From assembly GCA_002010065.2 (NCBI GenBank), contig MTMD02000015.1, positions 62,001 to 126,000 on the forward strand: DNA of 64,000 nucleotides. The letters are read 5' to 3'. The stretch is from Candidatus Pyrohabitans jungbluthii. Lineage in GTDB: Archaea; Hydrothermarchaeota; Hydrothermarchaeia; Hydrothermarchaeales; BMS3B. Positions within the stretch are counted from its first letter, which is position 1, and every line of letters begins with the position of its first letter. Under the pieces are notes generated by a model, which had not been told where the DNA came from, did no database searches, and saw only the letters and a program-made list of their open reading frames with translations. Positions 26,235 through 34,145 of this stretch are shown here, piece by piece. A program made the position numbers and the translations under genes.

Positions 26235-26945
26235 ATGAAGCCTGAGCTTGAGGAGTACTACTCCAGGCGGGCGGCGACATACCACGATCTCGATGTTCCT
26301 GCGACGATAGTAGCGGCGGTGCGCAGACGTGGTGTAGCTGACCATGTGGCGATAATCAGCGCCAGCGAAAAGCAGCGCATCCTCGACGTTGGCACGGGCA
26401 CGGGCAGGTTTCTCGCTGTTTTTCCTCGCTGTGTGGGCGTAGATCTCACCGAGGAGATGCTTAAGCGAGCAAAGGTTTACCACAAACCCCTGGTTAGAGC
26501 GGATGCCGAGCACCTGCCCTTCCGTGACGAAAGCTTCGACGTGGTGCACAGTGCAGGCTTGCTGGGCGTTTACCGCTCGGCGAAGATTATTGCGGAGTGT
26601 GCGCGCGTGGCAAAGCGTGGCGGTAAGGTGTACATAAGCTTCCCCGCCAGGGAGAGCGTCAGCGGCTTTTTCTTCATGTTGTTCAAAAAGCTCTTCAATC
26701 GCAACGTTACGCTGCTGGACGAATGGTACTCCATCCAGGAGATTCACGAGCTTTACCCTGAGTCTCTTAAAATCGTGAAGGTGCACCGCCTGGGCTTCGA
26801 GTTGCCATTTCAGCGCTGGTACAAGAATCTAACCTCCAAGAGGCTTACGAAGCTATTCCTCTGGCTGGAGGAGAGGCTTCGCGAGAGGCGTGCCTTCAGA
26901 TACTTCAAGGCGAGATATTTGGTTGAGGCTGTGAAGGTGGGTTGA
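26235..26945 (+). CDS. Class I SAM-dependent methyltransferase
   Basis: A 236-residue protein starting at ATG 26235 (MKPELEEYYSRRAATYH), chosen because the earlier in-frame ATG 26196 lies inside the divergent FmdE gene and gives no added similarity. '[15 protein letters not shown]', 'VGVDLTEEMLKRA', 'ADAEHLPFRDESFDVVHSAGLLGVY' and 'VAKRGGKVYISFPAR' are UbiE-like motifs. Substrate unknown. Confidence 0.8.
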   Translation: MKPELEEYYSRRAATYHDLDVPATIVAAVRRRGVADHVAIISASEKQRILDVGTGTGRFLAVFPRCVGVDLTEEMLKRAKVYHKPLVRADAEHLPFRDESFDVVHSAGLLGVYRSAKIIAECARVAKRGGKVYISFPARESVSGFFFMLFKKLFNRNVTLLDEWYSIQEIHELYPESLKIVKVHRLGFELPFQRWYKNLTSKRLTKLFLWLEERLRERRAFRYFKARYLVEAVKVG

Positions 26946-26946
26946 C

Positions 26947-26960
26947 GTTAACTTTTTAAC
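26947..26960 (+). promoter_or_regulatory. Promoter element GTTAACTTTTTAAC before alaS
   Basis: Identical over 14 bases to the element at 24885-24898 and placed 36 bases before the ATG of alaS at 26983. The match in sequence and spacing supports a real core promoter with a leaderless transcript. Confidence 0.55.
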
Positions 26961-26982
26961 CTTCCCGCGGTGATTTAGGGGC

Positions 26983-29706
26983 ATGGTCGATGAAAAGCGC
27001 ATGAAGGCGGAGTTCCGCAAGAAAGCCCAAGCTGATCCAGAGAAGTACTACCCAGTGCAGACGCTCATCGAGGCTGGATTTGAGCGCAGGCAGTGCAAGC
27101 GTTGCGGCAACTACTTCTGGAGCGCGTCGCCAGAGCGCGAGGTGTGCGGCGAGCCCGAGTGCAGCGGGGGCTACACCTTCATAGGCAACTCTCCCGCCAA
27201 GGAAAAGATGGACTTTATTCAAACCTGGAAGAAGTTTTCCAGGCTGTTCAAAAAGCTTGGTTATACTCCAATAAAGCGCTATCCCATCGCCGCTCGCTGG
27301 AGAGATGACACAGACTTCGTCCAAGCGTCAATTTACGATTTCCAGCCTTATGTGGTTACGGGTGAAGTCGAGCCTCCAGCTAACCCGCTGGTGGTGCCTC
27401 AGTTCTGCGTTCGTTTCAACGACATAGACAATGTGGGCATTACCGGGAGGCACTACACTGGCTTTGTTATGATAGGCCAGCACGCCTTCGAACCGCCTGA
27501 AAGCTATGCGCCGGAGGATTATCTTCACCACATTTACCTTTGGCTCACCCAGGGGATGAAGATTCCCAAGGAGGAGATTCAGTTTCATGAGGATGCGTGG
27601 GCAGGTGGGGGCAACCTTGGCCCGAGCATGGAGTTCTTCTCCCGCGGTCTGGAGATAGGCAACCAGGTATACATGCAGTACGACATCACCTCGGGCGAGC
27701 TTCGCGAGCTCAGCATTAAAGTTCTCGACATGGGCATGGGGCAGGAGCGCCCCGCGTGGTTCACATACGCCACAAACACAAGCTACGAGGCGGTGTTCGC
27801 GGACGTGGTAAAGAAGCTGTACGCGCGCACAGGGATTAAGCCCGACCACGAGCTTATGCGCAGGTTTCTGCCCTACTCAGGCTTGCTGAACGTGGACGAG
27901 CGCTCCAGCATAGAGGAAACCTGGCGTGAGGTCGCTAGCAAGATAGGCGTTGACGTGGAGGAGCTTAAGGAGAAGGTTCTCCCCCTGGCGGCGCTTTATT
28001 CCATAGGCGACCACACTCGAAGCCTGCTCGTAGCCCTTGCTGACGGAGCGCTGCCCAGCAACGTGGGTGGGGGGTACAACCTGCGCGTGCTTGTGAGGCG
28101 CAGCTTAGACTTCATCGCAAAGCATGGGTGGGATGTGAGCTTAGCTGAGGTGTGCGAGTGGCACGCTCGCTACCTGAAGCCCCAGTACCCCGAGCTTCTG
28201 GAGCATCTCGACGAGGTGGCTAAGATTCTCGCCGTGGAGGAGCGCAAGTACGCTGAGACAAAGCGCAGGTCTCGCGAGATAGTGGCAAAGCTCAAAGGCA
28301 AGAGGATAACCGTTGAAAAGCTTCTGGAGCTTTACGACTCCCACGGGATAAGCCCTGAGATGCTTGCTGAGGCTGGACTGGAGGTGGAGGTTCCTGAGGA
28401 CTTCTACATCCGCTTGGCAGCGCGGCATGAGCGCAGTCGCGAAGCTGCCCAGATAAAGAAGTTTAAGGAGTTTGACATCTCAGGTTTGCCGGCCACTGAG
28501 ATTCTGTACTACGATGATTATCTCCTGCTGGAGTTCGAGGCGCGTGTGTTGCGCGTGTACGAGGGCAAGTATGTGGTGCTTGATCGCACCGCTTTTTACC
28601 CCACCAGCGGCGGGCAGATCGCAGACCGCGGCTATCTCGGCGATGCCCGCGTTGTAGATGTCTTCAAGCAGAGTAATGTGGTCTTCCACCGCATAGAGGG
28701 CGAGCCTCCTAAGGAGGGAAGCGTGGTTAAAGGTAAAATAGATGCGGAGCGCCGCGTGCAACTCGCCCAGCACCACACAGCGACGCACATAATCAACGGC
28801 GTGGCTCGAAGCCTGCTTGGCGAACACGTGTGGCAGGCTGGCGCCGAGAAGACGCCGGAGAAGGCGAGGCTGGACATAACCCACTACGAGAGCCTGAGCA
28901 GCGAGGAGCTCTCGCGAATAGAAGAGCTTGCCAATGAAGTTATTGCGAAGGCTATACCTGTGAAGAGCATGCTTCTGCCACGAAACGAGGCGGAGAAGCG
29001 CTACGGCTTTCGCCTCTACCAGGGCGGTGCCGTACCCGGGAAGACGATCAGGGTGGTGAAAATCGGCGACCTAGATACTGAAGCCTGCGGCGGCACCCAC
29101 CTGAAGAATACGCGGGAAGCCAGGCTTATAAAGATTATAGGCTCCACCAAGATTCAGGATGGCGTGGTGCGAATAGAGTTCGCCGCTGGAAAAGCTGCCT
29201 TCGAGTACATCCGCGAGAGGGAGCGTCTCCTCACCTTGGCTTCGGAGAAGCTGAGCGTCAACCCGGAACAGCTTCCCGAGACGGTTGAGAAGTTCTTCCG
29301 GGAGTGGAAGGCGCTGCGTAAGGAGGTTGAGAAGCTCCGCGAGGAGATAGCGGAGCTGAAGAAGGCGGAGCTGGAGAAGCAGGCTGTAAGCACCGCAGAG
29401 GGCGAGTACCTCGTCGCGCAGATAGATGCTGCAATGGAGGAGACGATAAAAGCTGCGCAGGCGCTGGTTGCGCCAAAAAGAGCAGTCATACTTTTCGGCG
29501 TCGCCGATAAGGTCTACGTCGCAGGGGTCAGAGGAAAAGAGCTCGATCTGGACATCTCTCGAATAGTGCGTGAGGTGTGCTCCCTCCTTGGCGGCGGGGG
29601 CGGAGGCAAAGCCGAGTTCGCCCAGGGCGCGGGGAAGAATAAGGATAAGTTAGCAGAAGCAAAGACTCTGGCTGAGGAAAAGCTGAGGGAAGCCCTAGCA
29701 CAGTAG
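26983..29706 (+). CDS. alaS: Alanyl-tRNA synthetase, archaeal type
   Basis: A 907-residue protein. Archaeal N-terminus with a zinc-binding 'CKRCGNYFWSASPEREVCGEPEC', class II catalytic blocks ('RPAWFTYATNTSYEAVF', 'GGGYNLRVLVRRSLDFI'), editing domain with 'HHTATHII' and 'EACGGTHLKNT' zinc ligands, and a C-terminal coiled coil ending in the Gly-rich 'LLGGGGGGKAEFAQGAG' DHHA1-like block. Length is typical for archaea. It charges tRNA-Ala. All hallmark residues seem intact. Confidence 0.97.
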   Translation: MVDEKRMKAEFRKKAQADPEKYYPVQTLIEAGFERRQCKRCGNYFWSASPEREVCGEPECSGGYTFIGNSPAKEKMDFIQTWKKFSRLFKKLGYTPIKRYPIAARWRDDTDFVQASIYDFQPYVVTGEVEPPANPLVVPQFCVRFNDIDNVGITGRHYTGFVMIGQHAFEPPESYAPEDYLHHIYLWLTQGMKIPKEEIQFHEDAWAGGGNLGPSMEFFSRGLEIGNQVYMQYDITSGELRELSIKVLDMGMGQERPAWFTYATNTSYEAVFADVVKKLYARTGIKPDHELMRRFLPYSGLLNVDERSSIEETWREVASKIGVDVEELKEKVLPLAALYSIGDHTRSLLVALADGALPSNVGGGYNLRVLVRRSLDFIAKHGWDVSLAEVCEWHARYLKPQYPELLEHLDEVAKILAVEERKYAETKRRSREIVAKLKGKRITVEKLLELYDSHGISPEMLAEAGLEVEVPEDFYIRLAARHERSREAAQIKKFKEFDISGLPATEILYYDDYLLLEFEARVLRVYEGKYVVLDRTAFYPTSGGQIADRGYLGDARVVDVFKQSNVVFHRIEGEPPKEGSVVKGKIDAERRVQLAQHHTATHIINGVARSLLGEHVWQAGAEKTPEKARLDITHYESLSSEELSRIEELANEVIAKAIPVKSMLLPRNEAEKRYGFRLYQGGAVPGKTIRVVKIGDLDTEACGGTHLKNTREARLIKIIGSTKIQDGVVRIEFAAGKAAFEYIRERERLLTLASEKLSVNPEQLPETVEKFFREWKALRKEVEKLREEIAELKKAELEKQAVSTAEGEYLVAQIDAAMEETIKAAQALVAPKRAVILFGVADKVYVAGVRGKELDLDISRIVREVCSLLGGGGGGKAEFAQGAGKNKDKLAEAKTLAEEKLREALAQ

Positions 29707-29746
29707 GACGCTAGCCTTTTAGACGTTACCTCGCCTGTATTAGGTT

Positions 29747-30688
29747 ATGATAGGTATCACCGCCCTGGTGCCGGCGGAAGTGATATACTCCTGCGGCGAG
29801 GCTGCACTGGATTTAAACAACTTCGTGCCGAATTCCAAGCTTGAGCCAGAGGAAAAGCTGTGCGCCTGGACAGCGATATGGCGAGAGCTTGTGCTGAGAG
29901 GGAAGGTTAAAATCGACAAGCTGGTAGTCGTTGCCGGTGGGGACTGCTACAATGCCCTCGTGGAGGGGGAGAAGGTTGAGCTGGCGGGGAAGCCTACACA
30001 CTACTTCACCTATCCCTTCGACCGGGATAGCAAGGTGATGCAGGAAGAGCTGAACGCGCTTGCGGAGTTCCTTGGTGGGATAAAGGAGGAAGCTTTCGAC
30101 GAGGTGGCTGAGCTGAAGAAGCTCGCTCTAGAGATACATGAGATGCGCTGCAATGGTGAGGTGAGCGCTGAGAAGGGATTCTTAATCGAAGTCTCGGGAA
30201 GCGACCTCATGGGTAGCCTGGAAAAGTACCGCTCTGCCATAGAGGAGGTGAGGGAAGAGGAGGTGGACTATGAGTACCGCGTTGCACTGCTGGGCATTCC
30301 CCCGATTTACCCGGACTTCCATGCGTTTCTTCAAGAGGTAGGCATGCATGTGGTCTTCGACGAGATGCCCTTTGAGTTCATCCGCCACTCAGGAAAGAAC
30401 CTGAAGGAGGTGGCGAGGAGCTACGCTAACTACACTTTCGCGGGCCACATAAAGCATCGCCTGAGGTTTCTTGAGTCTCAGCTAAGGCGCCACCGCGTTG
30501 ATGCGGTAATCCACTTTCAGCAGTTCGCATGCCACCACAAGCTTGAGGACCGCCTGCTTCGCGATTATCTGTACGAGAAGCTGGGCTACCCGTACATGAC
30601 CATAGAGGCAGACCTGCCTTCACCTACCCCCCAGCAGGCGAGGCTCCGCCTTGAAGCTTTTGCTGAGCGCCTGAGGGAGGTGTGGTAA
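29747..30688 (+). CDS. 2-hydroxyacyl-CoA dehydratase/benzoyl-CoA reductase subunit-like protein (HgdB/BcrB-type)
   Basis: A 313-residue protein. 'GITALVPAEVIYSCGEAALDLNNF' region (Cys ~16), 'VVVAGGDCYNAL' and 'VIHFQQFACHHKLEDRLLRDYL' carry the Cys positions that hold the 4Fe-4S cluster in the HgdB family. It is followed, with TAATG overlap, by its ATP-dependent activator of HgdC type. Such pairs drive low-potential electron transfer to difficult substrates. It is shorter than dehydratase subunits and has no CoA-specific feature that I can name, so the substrate is open; related systems occur widely in methanogens. Confidence 0.8.
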   Translation: MIGITALVPAEVIYSCGEAALDLNNFVPNSKLEPEEKLCAWTAIWRELVLRGKVKIDKLVVVAGGDCYNALVEGEKVELAGKPTHYFTYPFDRDSKVMQEELNALAEFLGGIKEEAFDEVAELKKLALEIHEMRCNGEVSAEKGFLIEVSGSDLMGSLEKYRSAIEEVREEEVDYEYRVALLGIPPIYPDFHAFLQEVGMHVVFDEMPFEFIRHSGKNLKEVARSYANYTFAGHIKHRLRFLESQLRRHRVDAVIHFQQFACHHKLEDRLLRDYLYEKLGYPYMTIEADLPSPTPQQARLRLEAFAERLREVW

Positions 30689-31398
30689 TGCTTATAGGCT
30701 TAGACGTCGGCTCGAGGGCCGCGAAGGCGGCTTACTACTCCGGCGATGGGTATGAGTTCCGCATAGTTAGCTCGCAGAACTGGGAGGACCTTCTGAGGGA
30801 TAAGGAAGGCGTCGTCGTCTCCACGGGCTACTTCCGCAAGCGTGTGCCGCACGATTTCAACGTAACCGAGATAACCACCGCCATCTACGGCGTTAGGCGC
30901 TTCATAAAGCGGAAGGTGGATGTAATAATAGATATAGGGGGGCAGGACACCAAGGTGATAGACATTGCGAGGAACGACTTCAGGATGAACGATAAGTGCA
31001 GCGCGGGTACGGGCACTTTCCTGGAGTACATAGCCAGCTACTTCGCTTTGGACGTAGCGGAGTTAGCGAAACTGCACCGCTTAGCCAAGTGCGCAGCGCC
31101 GATAAACTCCACGTGCAGCGTGTTCGCCCAGAGCGAGATAGTCTCCCGCTTGGTGGAGGGATACACAAAGGAGGAGGTGATTAAAGGCGTGCACCACGCC
31201 TTTGCTAAGCGAATAGCTCAGATGGTGCCCAAACGCGCGAGGAGCGTCGCCGTTATAGGAGGCACCGCCAAGAATCGTGGCGTAGTGGAGGCGCTTGGCA
31301 AGGAGCTTGGGGTTAGAGTTTTCGTACCTGAGGAGCCGCAGGTGGTTAATGCAGTTGGCGCTGTTGAGTACTACTTAGCCAGGGAGGGGGAGCGCTGA
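30688..31398 (+). CDS. ATP-dependent reductase activator (BadF/BadG/HgdC ATPase family)
   Basis: A 236-residue protein from ATG 30688, overlapping the upstream stop. ASKHA ATPase motifs: 'IGLDVGSRAAKAAYY' (phosphate 1), 'IIDIGGQDTKVI' (phosphate 2) and 'VIGGTAKNRGVVEAL' (adenosine). Cluster ligands are 'NDKCSAGTGTFLE' and 'STCSVFAQSEIVS', one Cys per subunit bridging a 4Fe-4S in the homodimer. It reduces the HgdB-type partner with ATP hydrolysis. A second HgdB-type protein at 35666 may use the same activator. Confidence 0.9.
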   Translation: MLIGLDVGSRAAKAAYYSGDGYEFRIVSSQNWEDLLRDKEGVVVSTGYFRKRVPHDFNVTEITTAIYGVRRFIKRKVDVIIDIGGQDTKVIDIARNDFRMNDKCSAGTGTFLEYIASYFALDVAELAKLHRLAKCAAPINSTCSVFAQSEIVSRLVEGYTKEEVIKGVHHAFAKRIAQMVPKRARSVAVIGGTAKNRGVVEALGKELGVRVFVPEEPQVVNAVGAVEYYLAREGER

Positions 31399-31910
31399 GG
31401 ATTTACTTAATCCCCTTCGGCGGTGTCGCAGAGGAATTTGCGCAGAAGCTGTGTACTGGGATAAGCGCCCATTTGAATGTGAAGTGTACTGTTCTCCCAA
31501 AACAGGAGCTTCCTGTGGTGGGATACAACGCCTCGAGGGGGCAATACTCCGGGGAAGTATTTCTCAGAGAAGTGGCCAAGCTCAGAGTTGAGGCGGGGGC
31601 GAAGCATCTGGGGATATTTGATGTTGACATTTACGCCAAGGGGCTTAAATTTATCTTCGGAATAGCCCTGATAGGAGGTGATTTCGCTCTCATATCTCTG
31701 AAGAGGCTCAGCTTTCCTGAAGAGCTCCTATTTGAGCGTGCTTTAAAAGAGGCAATACACGAGCTTGGTCACACTCTGGGCATGACCCACTGCCCCCGAA
31801 AGGACTGCGTTATGTCCTTCTCAAACAGTCTTCAGGATGTGGATGCAAAAAATGCAGATTTCTGCGAAGAGCACAGTGCACAGCTTAGACTGATTCTTGG
31901 TGAGGGATAG
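31395..31910 (+). CDS. amzA: Archaemetzincin zinc protease, probable CTG start
   Basis: The catalytic motif is HELGHTLGMTHC (HExxHxxGxxH), followed by C-x4-C-x-M and a later Cys, as in archaemetzincins. Similarity begins well before the first standard start codon: the frame from 31395 reads L/M-R-I-Y-L-I-P-F-G, the typical 'MRIYIVPIG' beginning. The codon at 31395 is CTG, overlapping the preceding TGA, with GGGAGGGGG 6-10 bases upstream; the next candidate, TTG 31473, would remove 26 conserved-looking residues. The family's last Cys of the CxxC pair appears as CEEH (His instead of Cys). 171 residues from CTG. Confidence 0.85.
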   Translation: MRIYLIPFGGVAEEFAQKLCTGISAHLNVKCTVLPKQELPVVGYNASRGQYSGEVFLREVAKLRVEAGAKHLGIFDVDIYAKGLKFIFGIALIGGDFALISLKRLSFPEELLFERALKEAIHELGHTLGMTHCPRKDCVMSFSNSLQDVDAKNADFCEEHSAQLRLILGEG

Positions 31911-31911
31911 C

Positions 31912-32271
31912 CGAGTTTTGAGCCAATAGTCTAATTCTGACCTTAACCTTCTCCTGGCGGTGCCACCTCTCGCCCTTATTTCAATCCTACATTAGTCTAA
32001 TTCTGACTTCCAACATTCAGCACCCCCGTATCACTTCGCGCGCATTTCAATCCTACATTAGTCTAATTCTGACTCTGTGTAAAGTTGACTACAACGTCTG
32101 ACGCAACGTATTTCAATCCTACATTAGTCTAATTCTGACCATTTCGTTGTTCAACAGTTTTTTAAGCACATCATCATTTCAATCCTACATTAGTCTAATT
32201 CTGACCGAGATCAACGGCGAGTTCGAACTCGTGCCACTCTAATTTCAATCCTACATTAGTCTAATTCTGAC
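31912..32271 (-). CRISPR. CRISPR array: five intact 30-base repeats plus one degenerate, five 36-base spacers
   Basis: Intact repeats lie at 31978-32007, 32044-32073, 32110-32139, 32176-32205 and 32242-32271. A degenerate copy at 31912-31941 keeps only the last 15 bases. All five spacers are exactly 36 bases. On the minus strand the repeat begins GTCAGAATTAG and ends GATTGAAAT, the usual 3' end of archaeal crRNA repeats. The degenerate copy on the left is thus the old trailer end, and the leader lies on the right (from 32272). No cas genes occur in the window, so the array must use Cas proteins encoded elsewhere. Confidence 0.97.
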
Positions 32272-32336
32272 CCGGCAAACTTTTTCATATTTTATCTAGA
32301 TCGCATATAAAATTTGCTCATTTTTGAGGCTGCGAA
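32272..32336 (-). promoter_or_regulatory. Probable CRISPR leader/promoter
   Basis: AT-rich DNA next to the youngest repeat. On the minus strand it contains TTTTATATGC (complement of 32303-32312), a TATA-like box about 32-40 bases before the first repeat, which would start transcription at the array edge. Its side is set by the repeat orientation and the degenerate far end. Confidence 0.55.
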
Positions 32337-32400
32337 TCGTGGATCTACGGTCATGCATTCTCTTTAAAAATATCCACGACTTAATCTAAGAGAATATTCT
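32337..32400. other. Two interlocked perfect 8-base inverted repeats (possible pseudoknot) plus palindrome
   Basis: TCGTGGAT (32337-32344) pairs with ATCCACGA (32372-32379), and ATTCTCTT (32357-32364) pairs with AAGAGAAT (32388-32395). The order is arm A, arm B, arm A', arm B', as in an H-type pseudoknot. AGAATATTCT (32391-32400) is in addition a perfect 10-base palindrome. It lies between the CRISPR leader and tRNA-Pro, a stretch without genes. Could be an RNA fold, a protein-binding site for spacer acquisition, or chance. Confidence 0.4.
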
Positions 32401-32472
32401 TCACAGGAAAACAGCTGAGGAACGAGGCTTTGATATTGTTGGCAACGTTAAGGTAGGTTAAAGCACCTGACT

Positions 32473-32546
32473 GGGGCCGTAGGGTAGCCTGGTTATCCTC
32501 GTGGCTTTGGGAGCCATGGACTCCGGTTCGAATCCGGGCGGCCCCA
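32473..32546 (+). tRNA. tRNA-Pro (anticodon TGG)
   Basis: The cloverleaf is complete: acceptor GGGGCCG/CGGCCCC, D-arm with GGTTATCC, anticodon stem GTGGC/GCCAT with loop TTTGGGA (anticodon TGG), T-arm CCGG-TTCGAAT-CCGG and discriminator A at 32546; CCA is not encoded. No intron is present. It borders the CRISPR region on the left and an AT-rich membrane gene on the right. Confidence 0.96.
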
Positions 32547-32580
32547 TTTTGACTTACTATGTATGCTTTTTACTTGTATT

Positions 32581-33183
32581 CTATTCATTTTTAAGATTTT
32601 TAATTAGATCATAAATTATAATTGACCAAGCAAATAAAATAATCGTGAATATAACAAAATCGATCAGATCTATATTTTCAAAAATTAAAATCATCAAAAA
32701 AATACTGAATAATATTATATAAATCCCAAATAAATTATGAACTCTTAATATTTCGTATATTCTAAAAGGCCCACGATATACCTTCTTTTTTTCAGATATA
32801 ATTTCTTTTAAAGCGGGGTTGTCATTTTTACAATCTTTTTCATTGAATAGCCGAGCTATCCACATTTTAAATTCAGGTGTCTTCTCAATTTGTTCTATCC
32901 TAGCATTTATTATTTGATTCGTATATGTTAGGCGTCTATCTATTAAATAGGCAATAATGAGTGGAAGGACTGATATAAGTGCGATTGCGCTTAAAAATTC
33001 AGTATCTTTTAAATTTGGGGGATTTTTAAAAATATATGTTAAAAGTACTGCCGAGGTTGGAATGAAAATGGCCATCATTTGATAACTCATATTTGTATTT
33101 TTGATTTTTTCGGTGTGAAGTCTTTCATATTCAAATTTTAATTTTTCTATTTCAAATGAAAGTTTTTCATTTTTATCACTCAT
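32581..33183 (-). CDS. AT-rich membrane protein of unknown function
   Basis: A 200-residue protein starting at ATG 33183 (MSDKNEKLSFEIEKLKFEYE). A coiled-coil N-terminus is followed by two hydrophobic helices (~40-85), a soluble loop, and two more helices near the C-terminus ('YIILFSIFLMILIF', 'FVIFTIILFAWSIIIY'). Base composition is clearly more AT-rich than all neighbours, and codon use favours AAA, ATA and TTT. Placement right after a tRNA gene, plus this composition, suggests acquisition by transfer. No repeat of the tRNA 3' end is found on its far side. Function unknown. Confidence 0.75.
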   Translation of the reverse strand: MSDKNEKLSFEIEKLKFEYERLHTEKIKNTNMSYQMMAIFIPTSAVLLTYIFKNPPNLKDTEFLSAIALISVLPLIIAYLIDRRLTYTNQIINARIEQIEKTPEFKMWIARLFNEKDCKNDNPALKEIISEKKKVYRGPFRIYEILRVHNLFGIYIILFSIFLMILIFENIDLIDFVIFTIILFAWSIIIYDLIKNLKNE

Positions 33184-33285
33184 TTCACACCTTCCCTCCT
33201 CCAATAGTTTTTTATCTCATTATTATTTAAGCTTTTACTCATCTGCGCTTATGTTGGATGGTTTAGAATTATGGAAGCTCATCCC

Positions 33286-33966
33286 TTACACCTCAACCCC
33301 AATATAACTCAGCAGAAACGTCGTCGAATTTATCACCATGTGGGCAGTTATCACAAGGGTGAGGGAGCGCGTTCTCAAATAGGCAAAAGCGAGAATGGCG
33401 CCCAGGACGAAGATGGGGAAGAAGGCTCTGGCATCCAAATGCACCACCGCGAAGTAAGCGCTGCTGAGAACAACACCCGCCTTTTCTCCAAACCTTTTAG
33501 CAAGGGCGCTGAGCATATAGCCCCTGAAGTACACCTCCTCGCTCAGAGGGGCAAGGATGGCGCCCACTAACAGCATGACCACCAATCCCTGCTCGCTTTT
33601 TGCTGCTTCCACGAGGGCACGCTGAAGCTGGCTCTCACCAATGTAATCGTGGAGAAAGTGATAGCTCACCCTTTCAATGAGGAACATCCCAAGCCCAAGG
33701 GCTGCGCCGTAGGCAACCGTCCTTCTTTCTGCCCCGAATCCAAAATCCCTCGCTCGCCACTTCTGCCTGCCTGCAATAAGGAACGTTAGTAGGAGCAGAG
33801 ACACTGAAAAAGTACCTTGGATGAGGATAAAAAGAGGTGAGGTGAGATAGTCGGTCAAACTCTGACTGGGCATGTAGGGCATGAGCAAGTAGCCGAGAAA
33901 GAAACTCAGAGAGTAGGCAATGATAAGGATAATAAATCCAAGCTTTATACTGAGCTTTTTGGTCAT
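33286..33966 (-). CDS. CPBP-family intramembrane metalloprotease (CAAX/Abi type)
   Basis: A 226-residue membrane protein from ATG 33966, the first codon before the hydrophobic start 'KLGFIILIIAYSLSFFLGYLL'; upstream in-frame codons to 34101 pass through the TATA region (CTATTTATAC, ~33990). The catalytic motifs are EExxxR in 'PLSEEVYFRGYML' (~145), 'FAVVHLD' and the C-terminal 'MVINSTTF'. Members process prenylated proteins, bacteriocins or surface proteins; the substrate is unknown. Confidence 0.85.
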   Translation of the reverse strand: MTKKLSIKLGFIILIIAYSLSFFLGYLLMPYMPSQSLTDYLTSPLFILIQGTFSVSLLLLTFLIAGRQKWRARDFGFGAERRTVAYGAALGLGMFLIERVSYHFLHDYIGESQLQRALVEAAKSEQGLVVMLLVGAILAPLSEEVYFRGYMLSALAKRFGEKAGVVLSSAYFAVVHLDARAFFPIFVLGAILAFAYLRTRSLTLVITAHMVINSTTFLLSYIGVEV

Positions 33967-34145
33967 GAGATACAATTCTGCTTTAGATGTATAAATAGCT
34001 AGAGTCAACAATGACGCTTTGTCGCTTAAATGGTTAATGTCTATCCTTGGTCTACTTCTCTTCACCAGTGGTACACGTGCCCCAGAGGAGCAAAAGAGCA
34101 TTAACTCACAAAAAGGATATAAAGGCCACCTTACCTTCTTAAATC

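Noticed and set aside
32473-33285. Integrated element bounded by tRNA-Pro att sites
   Set aside because: No copy of the tRNA 3' end was found to the right of the AT-rich gene and there is no integrase, so only a composition-based transfer is suggested.
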